Shown here: positions 48,501 to 60,367 of the stretch, in pieces
Layout: every line of letters starts with the position of its first letter
Position numbering within the stretch: the first letter of the stretch is position 1
Assembly: GCA_000711775.1 (NCBI GenBank)
Contig: ARYC01000077.1
Span: 58,812-122,811, forward strand
Reading direction: 5' to 3'
Source: Oxytricha trifallax
Taxonomy: Eukaryota > Ciliophora > Spirotrichea > Sporadotrichida > Oxytrichidae
Length of the DNA: 64,000 nucleotides
The notes under the pieces: generated by a model
The model's database searches: none
Told to the model about the DNA's origin: nothing
The model's input: the letters and a program-made list of their open reading frames with translations, nothing else
Position numbers and translations under genes: made by a program

Positions 48501-50158
48501 CGGTAGGGCATTAATCCTGTCTATACTGATGTAAAATGGGAGACTGTGGAGAAGACTTAATCATCTTCTCAATTTGCTAATTTATTAAACCTTTTTCAGC
48601 AATCACTTCGACCGCTCTTATTTAAGCGAGTATAGTTCTTAAAGTATTAAAAGATTCATCATCTTCAAACTGCCCTAGAAAACATTTATTAGTAGACACG
48701 TCAAAGTAACACAAGCCAATATTTACATTGTCAATTTTCAAGGCTAATCTATAAACTTTAATATTAATTTTACAATGCTTGAACTTACACATATTTAGAA
48801 TCATATTGAGCTCGTTCTATATCTGTAAAAGTACCTCTGCTATAAATTTAGCATATATCTCTTGTTACACATTCTTTTTCATATTTCTTATATGGATTTT
48901 GATGATAATTCTTGTTAAGCACTTTATTTGGAGCTTGATTCTTATTTTCAAGCATTTACTCAACAACCATTACGGTAAGACCATTTTAAACTAATACCTC
49001 CGCGTATTTATCTTTGTTTTTCTCTGGAAAGCCAACGTGCATTCGGTTCTAATTATTCATAAAATTTATGTCTAAGAGTTTGTTACAAATTTCAGCATCA
49101 TAATCGAATATCTCGTAGAATTTCCCAAGTTTAAAGAAAATAATCTTGTCAAAATTTTCTGACTTTATTTTCCAATACTAAACCATGCATTGAGTGAATT
49201 ATTTCCATTCGTTATGAGGAATATGCAAAGTAGTTTTATCATAATTAGGGTCAGACGGTCTTCTCATCTTAGCATCTCTTATGTGATCTTTCCTTAAAAA
49301 TATCGGCAAATCATCTTAAATCACTGTGTGCTTTTGAGCTTAATTTGGCATCTCATCATCAATAGCTTACTTCTGTTTATTTTAGTACTTTTATTTATTG
49401 TTATTAGGAAATCCACCAGTAGAAGGTTAATGGCCATTTGATATAGCACTGGGTTTATTTGGGCTAATTTACTATTAAGTGGTTTACTTAGGCCTGAAAT
49501 TATTTGGTCTTTAATTTCCGAAAGTTTGAGAAGTTAAATTAAATTTTACTACATTCTTAGTCAAAGTAGATTGTTTCTTCTCTGGAGAGTTTGATTATTT
49601 TTTGTTTAATTGTAGTTGCTGCTGTTGCTGATTAGTGTTAATTGGCTTTTAGTTTAAATTCAGCTTTTGCTACTAGAATTTATCGTTTCTATGATTTAGG
49701 AAGTGGTCTCTTCCTTGCACTTATTGCTACCTTCCATTAGAGTGATCATAAAATAGTAAAATTATAAGATTTAATTAATCATTCTGGTTATCTTCGATTA
49801 AACTCTTCAACTATTATATATAGTCACCGTTTTAATCGCTTCTTTATGGAATACTAGAATTCTATAAGCTCCCATCATTCTACTGAGGTGCAGTACTATT
49901 TTTAGTATTTTAGCTCATTTTGTTATTATTTTGACTTTTCTGCGACGCTTCAAGCGAATCCTCATAGATTTCCTATTCCTATTCTGCTTATTAAGACAGT
50001 ACATTTTGCAATTCCGTCTTCTTTTACTGAGGTTTTAAGAAATTTGACATAAAACTCTGATTCTCTAATGACTTTTGTTTCCTCTCTGTTTCTTACTAGT
50101 CTTAAATCTGCTTGTAAAATTCATATTTTGTCTTCTGAGAGAATTGAGAATTTGCCAT
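45512..50158 (-). CDS. MSH6: MutS homolog, MSH6 type (mismatch repair)
   Basis: Mismatch-recognition ATPase that pairs with MSH2. Start ATG at 50156-50158 ([14 protein letters not shown]), stop TGA at 45512-45514. The Q-rich N-terminus contains QSFMSNFL near 50060, which fits a PCNA-binding PIP box. The mismatch-binding domain has [22 protein letters not shown] near 49120, with the Phe-x-Glu pair expected of MSH6. The ATPase carries Walker [10 protein letters not shown] near 46600, EMEETNTIL, Walker [17 protein letters not shown] near 46390 and FSTHYH. An N/D/Q-rich C-terminal tail follows the helix-turn-helix [16 protein letters not shown]. IESs: 45980-46116 (pointer AAT), one around 47525-47890, and a small frame irregularity near 47150. 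Confidence 0.9.
45980..46116 (-). other. 137 bp IES in MSH6, pointer AAT
   Basis: ATT (AAT on the coding strand) at 45980-45982 and 46117-46119. Excision joins CPQSFGMN to VAKMAGLP, which matches the conserved MSH6 order (SYGFNAARLANLP in animals) exactly. The pointer is only three bases, but family conservation fixes the border. Confidence 0.82.
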
Positions 50159-50410
50159 TTAATTCTGCTGGTTTCTGGTGATGTTGAAATTCCCTCCTCC
50201 ATTAGAATTATTTTACTAGAACTTTGGGTTAAATTAAGTTTAGCAAGGACCAGACTAAGAGGTCTTCCCTGGAAAGTTCATGTTCAATCTTTAGATAAAT
50301 TTATTGATAAAGTAAGTATTAAATGCTTGTAAGATTAATAATTTTATTTTAATTTTAAACTCTCAATTCAATTCACCATTTAACTTCCTAAGGAAAAATT
50401 AATAAAATAT

Positions 50411-51235
50411 ATCAGCTCCATAAATGCAATGCCTAGTGTTTGGATTATAACCAGCCTATAGTCTCTATGATCTAATGAAATCCAAAATCTTATGCTCTCC
50501 CTCTCCTGGGTTACTGGCATCAGAGAATATGACCTTGATATCTTTCCACAGACTATCAGTTTGCAATCTCTCCATGACATAGTATTGCAGAGCTTTGCTG
50601 AGTCTAAACATAAACTCAGTGCCTGGAGTAATGACATTCTGATCAAATTTATCTGAATCACCATCCTCTTCATCTTTCTTCTGCGAGAACTTAATACCTT
50701 CCTTTGACCATTTGCCTCTGATTTCCTCCTCACGTTGCTCTCTTTCTTCGGTATCTAATGCACCCCTAAACCTACGAGATCTCTGTTGATTCATTTTCGC
50801 TCTAGGTGCCACACCATCAACGGCCATATAAATCAATCTCTGTGGTCTCACTATTTTCATGATTTTATCCGTGTAATCGAAGATATTGTTGAACATTTCT
50901 GTCTCAGAAGTTGGCTGTGGCTTGTCTTAGGGGTGAGTACAGGGATGAATAATACCATTCATGTCGAGATAGAGATTATCGAATTCAGGATTATTTTCTC
51001 GGACTCGCTTCTCTATTTCCCCATCCAAATCCCCATCTAACAGATTAATCTCATTTGGATCTTTGTTATCATAATAAGAATTTAAAAACATAAGGAAACT
51101 ACTTTAAAACTTAATATCATCACTGGTCTTTTTGAAGTCATCATATAAATGTTCTAAATCTTCATCAGAAAGTGCATTGATTGCTACTTTTGGGTATCTG
51201 ACAGATAACCATCTGAAAAATGCTGGTACTCCCAT
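50411..51235 (-). CDS. XRN2: XRN2/RAT1 5'-3' exoribonuclease, N-terminal part only
   Basis: ATG at 51233-51235 ([16 protein letters not shown]), the invariant XRN start. Then [17 protein letters not shown] near 50990, [22 protein letters not shown] near 50810 and the catalytic [17 protein letters not shown] near 50480, all diagnostic of XRN2/RAT1. Sequence similarity stops at HCIYGAD (50411), in the middle of the nuclease domain, and the frame runs into TGA within about 60 bases. Nothing downstream on this strand continues it: MSH6 starts at 50158. The C-terminal part lies at 53562-55215 on the opposite strand. About 370-400 residues of the expected nuclease core are not in this window. In the nucleus this enzyme degrades 5'-monophosphate RNA and helps end transcription. 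Confidence 0.9.
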
Positions 51236-51845
51236 TGCTGCTTGAATATAAGTTCTTTTATAAATTAATTATACAAATATAGTATATAATATACAAACAT
51301 CAATAGTATTAATCATTATGTCAATATCAAATTCTCAATTAATGAGTAAATATAAGAAATACTCTTCATTAATTTATAATATTATCAAAGTAAATTTAAT
51401 TTTTAACCTTGGAAATATATATATAAAAAAACTATCTTAAATAAAAATTTATACTTAATGTTTTTTGTATTTAGCTATAATTAAAATATATATGATAAGC
51501 AAATTATACATAGAAAATACTAATCGAATAATGAAGTAATTACAGATATCTCAATTATATTTGCGATTATAGAATTACAAATAGTAGTAAAGCGGTTTAA
51601 AGAGGATTGGAGATGTTTGCGATAATAACAGGAATATCATCTATTTGGCTCTTCATAATGCCAAATAATTTATTGCTTAAGATATTTTTGTTTGAATATT
51701 TTATCAAAAATTCACCTTCAGATCTATTAGTAATTCTTGCTCATTTAAGGCTTTATTTAAAAGTTTGATTTATAAATTTTTTAATTTCCCCTATTCAATT
51801 CTAATTTATCAATAATAAGCAATAGTATTAATATATTAATTAAAA
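51236..51845. other. Divergent intergenic region
   Basis: About 610 AT-rich bases between the XRN N-terminal start (minus) and the PLRG1 start (plus). No ORF, RNA gene or inverted repeat seen. Confidence 0.5.
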
Positions 51846-53399
51846 ATGTAGTCACTTAAGCCAAAAACTCAAGAGTTGTAACAGAGTTAACCAGATTAAA
51901 ATTTACAAGAATCAATCTCAAGTATTCCTTCGCTAAATGACCTTGAAGATAAAATTATGGAGAACAAAAAGCGCACATACCAAATGTTTCTTGGACAGAT
52001 TGAAGATAGGATACCTGAAATAGAGGAGATAGTTCGCTTGAAATTTGAAAACAAAATCAAGAAGCACTACACAGACATTGGAAAGACTCCAGGCATCTTG
52101 ATTGAAGAGAATAAGAGAAGAAAGCTGCTACGAGACTTGGGAGTTGAAGAGAAAATTCAAGAAGTTAAAATGCTATAGCAAGATCAAATCAAATAAGTTG
52201 AACCTTAGATTGAAGAGGTAAAAGGCTAAATGCCAGATTTGACAAATGTTAGCTCAAAGGCAATTCAAAGCATTGAGAGGGAAAAGAATGATGTGCTCAA
52301 TATGATTCCTGCTAAGTATAGAGTCTCAAGCACTGACTAAAAGGCATCTACTTCTACAGCTCTTAGTCTAGTAAATGCTATGCAAAATAATCAGAGTGCA
52401 ATTGCATTAAGGCAAAGAAAAATTGTTCAACCACAGTGGCATGCACCTTGGAAACTTATGAGAGTCATTAGTGGACACATGGGATGGGTAAGAAGCATAG
52501 CAATGGATCCTATGAATAGATTCTTTGTGACAGGATCAAATGATAGAACAATTAAATTCTGGGATTTAGTGGAAGGAAAGCTAAAAATCACACTTACTGG
52601 TCATATAAACACAGTAAGAGGACTTGTAGTTTCTGACAGGCATCCTTATTTGTTTTCTTGTGGTGAAGATAAGAAAGTTCTTTGTTGGGATTTGGAGCAG
52701 AATAAAGTTGTTAGACACTACCATGGACATTTGAGTGGTGTTTATTCTATCGCTCTTCACCCTGAGCTAGATATCTTAGTTACTGGAGGAAGAGATTCAA
52801 CTGCAAGAATGTGGGATATGAGAACAAAGGCTTAAATTCATTGTTTAGGCGGTCACGGAAATACAGTTGAGGATATCCTTTGCTAAGCAGATGAACCTTA
52901 GATAATTACAGGTTCTCACGATAAAACAGTCAGACTATGGGATATAAGAACTGGATCGTCTCTCAAAACTCTTACTAATCATAAGAAAGGAATTAGAGCA
53001 CTAGCCATGCATCACGAAGAATATACTTTTGCCTCTGCAGCATCTGATAAAATAAGAATCTGGAAACTTCCAGAGGGAGAGCAACTCAGAACTATTCCTG
53101 AGCATAATGCTGTTATTAATGCATTAGCTGTTAATAAGGATAATGTATTGGTCTCAGGAGGAGATAATGGAACTCTGTATTTCTTTGACTGGAAGAGTGG
53201 TCACAATTTCCAATAAATTAAGACTTAAGTCTAGCCAGGTTCGTTAAGTTGTGAAGCAGGAATCTATGACATCAAATTTGATAAGAGTTCTCTGAGAATG
53301 ATTACAGCTGAATGCGATAAAACCATTAAAATTTATAAAGAGGATGAAGAAGCTACTCCAGAGACTCATCCAATTGAGTTTGATCCAAAAGACTTTTGA
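51846..53399 (+). CDS. PLRG1: PLRG1/PRL1 spliceosomal WD40 protein, no IES
   Basis: Component of the PRP19/NTC complex needed for spliceosome activation. One uninterrupted frame of 517 codons from ATG 51846 to TGA 53397-53399. The N-terminal helical region is followed by [21 protein letters not shown] near 52420, the family signature at the start of the propeller. Seven WD repeats follow: [82 protein letters not shown], and so on to [19 protein letters not shown]. Codon use includes several in-frame TAA/TAG. Unlike nearly every neighbour it has no IES or intron. It sits between the two inverted halves of the XRN gene. Confidence 0.95.
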
Positions 53400-53561
53400 A
53401 ACAAAAAATTTAAGATCAATCTTTTATAAACCTGAATTAATTTCTTAAAAAAAACGTTTTTCCATTTTATAATAATCTGTCTATAAATCTAATTGTTCGA
53501 ATTTTAAAATGTAATTTACTCTATACTTAATATATTTATATGTTTAAATTAGTAATATTGC

Positions 53562-55215
53562 TATAGATTCGAAATGGGAGTGCCAGCTTAACCTTTTGAG
53601 CAATTGATGGGAGTGATGCCTAAGTAATCAGCTCATTGTATCCCACCATGTTACAGACATCTTCTAAGCAGTCCAAAATCGGAGATTATAGATTTCTACC
53701 CTATTGATTTCAGATTAGACATTAACGGTGCTCGTTATGCTTGGATGGGAGTCAATCTTTTACCTTTTATTGATAGGTAAAGACTCATTAAAGCCATGAG
53801 AAAAGCAGACTAAGATGGCGCTAAGCTAACTCCAATTGAGTAGGATCGTAACAGAACAGGAACTGTTATGCTATTTTTTGCTAGGAATGAAAAGTCAGAG
53901 AGTGCTTTGTAACAAACTTTAGATAAAAAGCTTAATGGAAACCTAGAACTTTTCGCTTCGTTCTAAAGGAAAGATTAGATTAGTGGAACTGTGAAAGTCT
54001 TAAAGAATGCTCATTAAATTGGTTAGAAAATATCCAGACCACATGTAAAGTTGTAAATGTCAGATATCACTGACAACTAGGTTTATCAAATAAATTACGA
54101 GCATCCTACTTATGATTAGCACTTGACTAAGCTTCTTGATGGCTTAAAACATGAGCCAAAAGAAGTAGAAGAATTTGAGATTTATAGTTTGAACAGAAGA
54201 TTCTTTAATGGAGAAAACGCTGTGAGGATGCTTGAAAGAATCCTTGGTATTGATGCAAGCGTGTCCGCAGTATATAGACCCTAAGGTTATCAAAATAATC
54301 AAGGCAACTATAATCAACAAAGGCAAGTCGATTAAGCTTTCAGAGGTTCTGGCAGCAGTCAGTATGCTTATAGTGGATAAGGAGGCTATAATTAAGGTTA
54401 CAGTGGCAGCAGTGGGCATGGCTATTAATAACAGTAATAAGATCATATGCTTGGCAAGAGAGGGCAAAGAGACTATTCTAATGATGATAGGGGATATCAT
54501 TAAGATAAAAGGTATGAAGCGAGTGCTCAAGGTGGCCATTATAGCATTTAATATTCATTTAAAACCTTAAATTACGCTGTTATATTCTGGTTAAGGAGGT
54601 AACTATGGTCACTAAGGTGGTTACAATAGATAAAATTAACATAATGGGGATCATTTAAATATATTTTTATGATTAAATTTAGCAATATTTCTCATACCTA
54701 ATCAACACTACCAAGGCAGCTAAGGCTATGGAGGCTATAACTAACATCAAGAACAACAATAGCAGTAACCACCAAATATAAATTACAATTTGGGTTACAA
54801 TAACAACAATAGAAGAGATTACAATTAGCAATAGAGCCACTCTACTAGTAATCAACACTAAGATTACCAATAATAAAACAGATAGAATCAAAGGGGCCAC
54901 TAATAAAGTAATAGTAGCTATGACAATAGACAGCAATATGGCAGCAGCAACCAGAACTATCAACAGCACTAATAGTAGTATCAACAACAATACAATCAAT
55001 GCAGCTAATAGTCATCAGTACTAGCTCAACCTCAGCCGTATCAGCAGCCTTAATAACAACCACCAAATTAACTTATCAATTTGCTCTAATAACTGCAGAA
55101 TGTGCCTTAATAAAGAAATTAATAGAATTAGGGATAGAATGGTGGTTAACAATAGAACAACGGTTAAGATAGGAATAGCTCTAATTATAATAGATTCCAA
55201 GGATTCGGGCAGTGA
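53562..55215 (+). CDS. XRN2: XRN2/RAT1 exoribonuclease, C-terminal part
   Basis: Reads YRFEMGVPAQPFEQLMGVMPKQSAHCIPPCYRHLL from about 53562, then [36 protein letters not shown]. This is the conserved XRN2 C-terminal core (xPFxQLMGVLP ... IIDFYPxDF ... WxGxxLLPFID). A very long Q/N/G/Y-rich tail follows (GGYNQGYSGSSGHGYQ, YGGYNQHQEQQQQQPPN), with a TGA at 55213-55215. An eliminated segment is likely around 54570-54600 or 54650-54690. The MGVPA near 53574 aligns to the internal LGxPxxPF of the family, so it is not a start codon. Orientation is opposite to the N-terminal part at 50411-51235; the left border and pointer are not resolved. Confidence 0.85.
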
Positions 55216-55363
55216 AAGGGTAACTTAAAGTTAATTAATTGTTTGGTAATATATTAATTAATAACGAATCAATTTTATCATCAATTTATTTTTAATATAG
55301 AGCTATTTATTAAATTGAATGAAATGTTAAAATTGAAGTTTAAATAAATTTGGATGTATATTA

Positions 55364-58300
55364 TCATTTAGTTTCACATATTCTAAGAAACACGTCTTCA
55401 AGACTACACTATGAAATACCCCAGTCAGTGATTCTAAGTCTGGCTTTATTTTTCTCCATATCTAGGAAAAATTTCTCTGGCATAAATCCATCTGTAGGCA
55501 CTTAATAAACAAAATTACCGTTGAATTCTCTTATTAATATTGAAGTAGGTATCTGATACTATATGAATTCAGCGACTCTTTACACGACTTCACTTAATTC
55601 CAAATTAGTGTCGTCTTGAGAGTTCTTTTTATCCTTATTTTGAGATTTCTTGTTATGCTTGGATTAACGGGATGACTGAATCTGAGATTAAGTATATTCA
55701 TCTGATTTGTCAATAGACTGTTTTCTTCTGTTCTCTCTTTTCTGTAAATGCTTAATCATTTGAAGGATTTTTCCTCTCTAGCAATTTATAAACAAGTGGT
55801 AGCCTCCGCCATAAATTGATTTTAGTCTAATCTAAGGTCCCACACATCTTAGAATACCATCATTTACGATTCCTATTCTATTGCAAAGAACATCAGCTTC
55901 TTCCATTGAGTGAGTTGTTAAGATAATGGCTCTTTTACCTTTGGCTTGAGCCAAAATGTCCCATAATTGCCTTCTGTTTTCAGGGTCAAGACCAGTAGAA
56001 GGTTCATCTAAATAAATAATCTTAGGCTCAGATACTAAACTTATAGCAACTGACAGTCTTCTTTTCATGCCACCACTTAGTTATTTAACCTTAAGTTTCC
56101 TGTATTAATGAAGCAGTACTTCATCCACTGCCTTATTAACTTATTGCATTTCCTTTTCGGGAGGTATACCTTTCATTCTTGCATAAAATAGTAGATGCTC
56201 TTCAACCGTCAAATCATTCCATAGTATATCAAACTGCGGACACACTCCAATTTGTAACTAAACTACTTCCAGCTAATCCCTGATATCATAGCCAGCTACC
56301 CAAGCATTACCTCTGTTTGGCGGGTATAAGCCAATTAGCATTGATATTAAAGTAGTTTTTCCAGCTCCATTCGGCCCTAATAATCCAAACATTTCCCCTT
56401 TCTTTATCCTTAGACAAAAGCTTTTAGTTGCTGGTTTAGGAGGTCTCCCTCCAAAACCAGGGTATACTTTTCTCAAATCTTTAATATCGATCATATATTT
56501 ATGAAATTAAAAAATTATTAAAATTCAAAAATAAACATAATAGAATTATATTATACTAAATTAAAAAATAAATGACCAAATATTTAAAATTCTATCAATG
56601 ACATTTTATAAAGCTTCATTTATCTCTAATTTCAAACATTAAGACTTTATATTAGGAAAGAATTAAGATTTAATTTCACTAAATTACTATAAATACCATC
56701 GATCAAAATAATTGAAATAGATTATAATCAAAATAATTATTGATTTTAGAAATACTCTGCAAGAACATAATTTAGATTATAATAAAAACTCAAATCTTTT
56801 ACAATCTAAGTGAACTAATTGAAACAAAAAAAGAATTATCTTTTCAATTCTACGCTAAAGTATAAATGAGTTAGAGAATTTATATAAAATACAAAATAAT
56901 ACTAAAATATTGTAATATGTTGCATAATATCAAACACCTAATAAAAATAGCAGAATTAAATATTTTTTTAATTTTCTCTCCCACATAAATATAATAACTA
57001 AAACATAATTAATGACAGTTTATTTATATTTCCCGAATATATTTTCCTTATATAAAGTATTTTATCGATAATAAGAGGATACTTATAGTAATCAGCTTTA
57101 TCAAGGTTATAGACCATATTTCTTTCAGCCTTTGAATCAGCATCTTCTAAGTTCAAGTCAAAATCATAAACTGGTGTATCGTGTAATTCCCTTTCATGTT
57201 CAAGATCCCCTATTTCATCTGTGTCTCTTCTATCAGTTTACTTTTACTTTGTCTATTTACAGAGATAATTCCATTTCTTCGGGACACCGTAAGTCTATGG
57301 TACAACCTGATATAGATATAGGGCTAAAAGCAGGTAAACTAAGAACGATAAGTAAAGTACAACCATGCAAGCAGTCATTTCTTTTGGTAATTCAAAGAAG
57401 CTAGTAATACAAGTTTCATAGCCACATTTATAACTCATAAAGAAAATCAATCTTGCAAAAGTGAAGTTTGGAATAAAATAGAAGAACCAGTCCATTTGGT
57501 TTGGAGGTGAGTAGAAAAACATATTGAAAGAAACAGCTATAGTGGTAAATACAAAAGACATAGTGTATCCTACTATTTAAGCGTTTTACGATTTACTAAT
57601 AAATACTGACATCAAGAAAGCTAATGAAATTTGAGACAAGCCCCATCCAAGTAAAGTGAAACACATAAGAGGCAAGTTTGTCTCCACAAACATTTAAAGC
57701 TTGAAAACTTTAGCCCCAAATATCAAAAATGTAGAGCTAGTAATTAAGTAGAACACAAGGTTAAAGAGGAAGTTCACAGTCCAATAATTAGACATACGCA
57801 TTCCATTAATTTTCATGATTTCTAAAAGTCTTGTCTCTTTTTCCATGACCATAGCATAAATAAAAACAGGAAGCCCCATACACATACAAAGGGGATAGAT
57901 AAATATTCCAATTGCACTTACTCCCCTTTATATCTGATTATCAAGATTAGGATTAAAGGGATAGAAATTAATTCCACTTACTACTTAAGTGTCATTAAAC
58001 ATAAACCTCATATAAGCTCTATTAACCATATCAGCAACAGCAAGCAAACTTTCAATTGTGATCATATTGTATTGAGTTGTGTTTGATTCAGGATCTAAGA
58101 AACCAATCTTTGTGACGCCATTATTTCTGTGATATTACCAATATCTATAATTGTTGACTTGCACATTATAGTCAAAAGTTTGCTTGCTAGCTTCTCTAAT
58201 TCTGTAAGCTCCATCAGGTAGCTAGTCTAGCTCTGGAACTTCAAAATTTTTGTCTTTGAAAGATATAGGAGCACTGTTTAGTTTGTTACTAACTCCTAAA

Positions 58301-59414
58301 ATATACTCGTTCATTGAACTGTTACCTAAATATGCTTCTTTTTAAAATTCTTAGAAGTAAGGAGAGGATTTATTTGTTTCTTTACAAGGAGTCGCCATAA
58401 AGTTTAACTTTTGGTTTATTGCTAAATTACCTATTATATATAATGATAAAAATTATAAGATCCCAGATGAGTTCGGATTAATCATAGGTGAGCCAGTATT
58501 AAAGCCAAAAAATTCCTTATCAGTTTCATTTAAGCCCTGATCAAATTCATACATATACCACTAATCGCAACTTGATACATCAACGTAGCTAGTCAAATGT
58601 GACATTGTTTAGTAGTTGACTCCAAACATAATTGGCATGGGCATAAAGTACACTTTATCTGCAAACCCCACGAAATTCATCATACCAATCTCTTTGAATA
58701 TGACAATAATTAGCAAGCCCATAATAGGAGTGATTAATTAGCAAATATTAGTGCATTTCTATCTCATTTAAAGAGTGAGGTTTTTCCTGAAGAGAGCTCT
58801 GCGTTGATAGTGAACTTTATTCTGAAAGTATTGATCTTCATTTTGTATTTCTGATAAAACGCTCTCTTTATCGTCATCTTCGTCGTCATCAAATTCGTAT
58901 TCATCGCTGTTGCTCAAACCTCTGTCATCTCTGGAATGCTTCAGCTTTTCTTTCTTGTTTGCTTCAATATACTCATTAAGACTTTGCTTGTGTTATCCTG
59001 TTGTACTATCACTCCTCTTTGAGTATTGCATTGTCTCTCTCCTGCTGTCATTCAATGAATAATTTATGGCATGACCATCTGCACCGTTTTTATAATGATT
59101 GTTATTTGCAAGAGATGAAGTCCTGCTTGATGTGGAGTATTTAAATTCCTCATTTTTATCAATCTCCACATCTTCCTCGTCTGAATTTATTCTTTTGTCA
59201 GAGTATTTGTTGTTCTTCTTTTAATTGTCTGAATCACTACTATCGTCTTTAGCTTATAATTAAAATAAAAGGAATGAATTATTTTGTTGAAACTATACTT
59301 GACATTGAACAAATATTTATTATTAGCAGGTGCTTTATTCTTTTTGTGTTTATGATCACCGCTTGAACTATCAGAGGAGTCGTCCTAGTCCATTGTGTTA
59401 TTATTTCTTTTCAT
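55364..59414 (-). CDS. ABCA-type half transporter
   Basis: Membrane ABC transporter of the lipid-handling ABCA class, one transmembrane domain then one nucleotide-binding domain. ATG at 59412-59414 ([17 protein letters not shown]). A long charged N-terminus ([11 protein letters not shown] near 58870) is followed by the first helix near 58730, a large extracellular loop, and a helix bundle 57900-57300 ([26 protein letters not shown] is the ABCA coupling region). The NBD has Walker [10 protein letters not shown] near 56370, Q-loop CPQFDILW, signature LSGGMKRR near 56075, Walker B IIYLDEP near 56020 and H-loop TTHSMEEAD. The C-terminal regulatory end, [16 protein letters not shown], is typical of ABCA proteins. 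IESs at 56485-57062 and 59247-59332. Confidence 0.9.
56485..57062 (-). other. 578 bp IES in ABCA gene, pointer TATCGAT
   Basis: TATCGAT (plus strand) at 56485-56491 and 57063-57069. Excision joins YYKYPLII to [12 protein letters not shown] in frame, linking the transmembrane domain to the nucleotide-binding domain. Confidence 0.9.
59247..59332 (-). other. 86 bp IES in ABCA gene, pointer CTTTA
   Basis: CTTTA (TAAAG on the coding strand) at 59247-59251 and 59333-59337. Excision joins HKHKKNK to [15 protein letters not shown] in frame. Confidence 0.8.
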
Positions 59415-60367
59415 TTTAATTACTATTCATTTCCTTAATTATCTAATGCAATACGTATTTATTTAAATACATTTCTCACTTATATGTCTGGGATGATAAG
59501 CAATCAGAATTATTGAAGAACTAATGAAATACATATTAAATATCAAGCAAAATAATCAGTTTTTTCTGGGAAATCCTTAGTATTTTCAAGTGAGTGCTAT
59601 TTAGTTTTTGACGTTTATCTACAATTATATATAATCAACCCTCATTATTCCTATACAAAAATATTAGAATACATCAGTTGTAGAAATGATATATGCGAAA
59701 TGCTTAAAGTCTGATTAATTAATTTAAGTGATAATGAATCCCGTAGCATAGAAGAATAATTTATAATCAAAGAATATAATTAATCAATATTTTAATAATT
59801 ACTTACACAATAATTCATCATGGAAAATAATCACTTGCATTCATATTATATAAATTATTAAGACTTTTAAATTTCTAAATTTATTAAAACATTATAAAAA
59901 AGTTAACAAAGTTTTTTTTGGTAATCAAAGTGTAGCAGATAAAAATACTTGGAGAGTTAGAATTTATTTATATTTTTGTGATTTAGTGTATGAATAATCA
60001 AGGAATTATTTTCCACAAATTAATTATGCAAATTTTCCTTCACAATTTAAGTTAAGGAATTAAGTGATCAGATAATAAAAATGCTTGATTTGTAATTCCT
60101 CAATTTAATTATAATATAATAATAAAAACAGGCATCAAGCACTCATCTTAATGAAAATTTTGAGTCTACTCTTTCAATGCAATAAGATTTACCAGTATAA
60201 AATCACATTATCAATTAAATAAACAAAAGACTAATTGAATAGATTAGTTTAAAACTAAGAGCTTAGTAAGCCCAGTCACTATTTTTAGATATAGTAAAAT
60301 GTAAAAACATTTAATCTCCCCCCTATTTATGTTATCATATTATGGAATAGCAGGAAATAATAACATC
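59415..60367. other. Divergent intergenic region
   Basis: About 950 AT-rich bases between the ABCA start (minus) and a small plus-strand gene. No ORF with protein-like composition, no strong inverted repeat. Confidence 0.5.

Noticed and set aside
53574..53590. MGVPA at the start of the XRN C-terminal block as a second XRN start codon or a shared pointer with 51235
   Set aside because: The preceding YRFE and following QPFEQLMGV align with the internal FxLGxPxxPFxQLMGV of XRN2, so the resemblance to the true MGVPA start is coincidental.
54144..55066. Several minus-strand hydrophobic open frames (L/I/V-rich)
   Set aside because: They are the antisense of the CAA/CAG/TAA-rich Q/N tail of the XRN C-terminal part; leucine/isoleucine/valine richness is an artefact of that.
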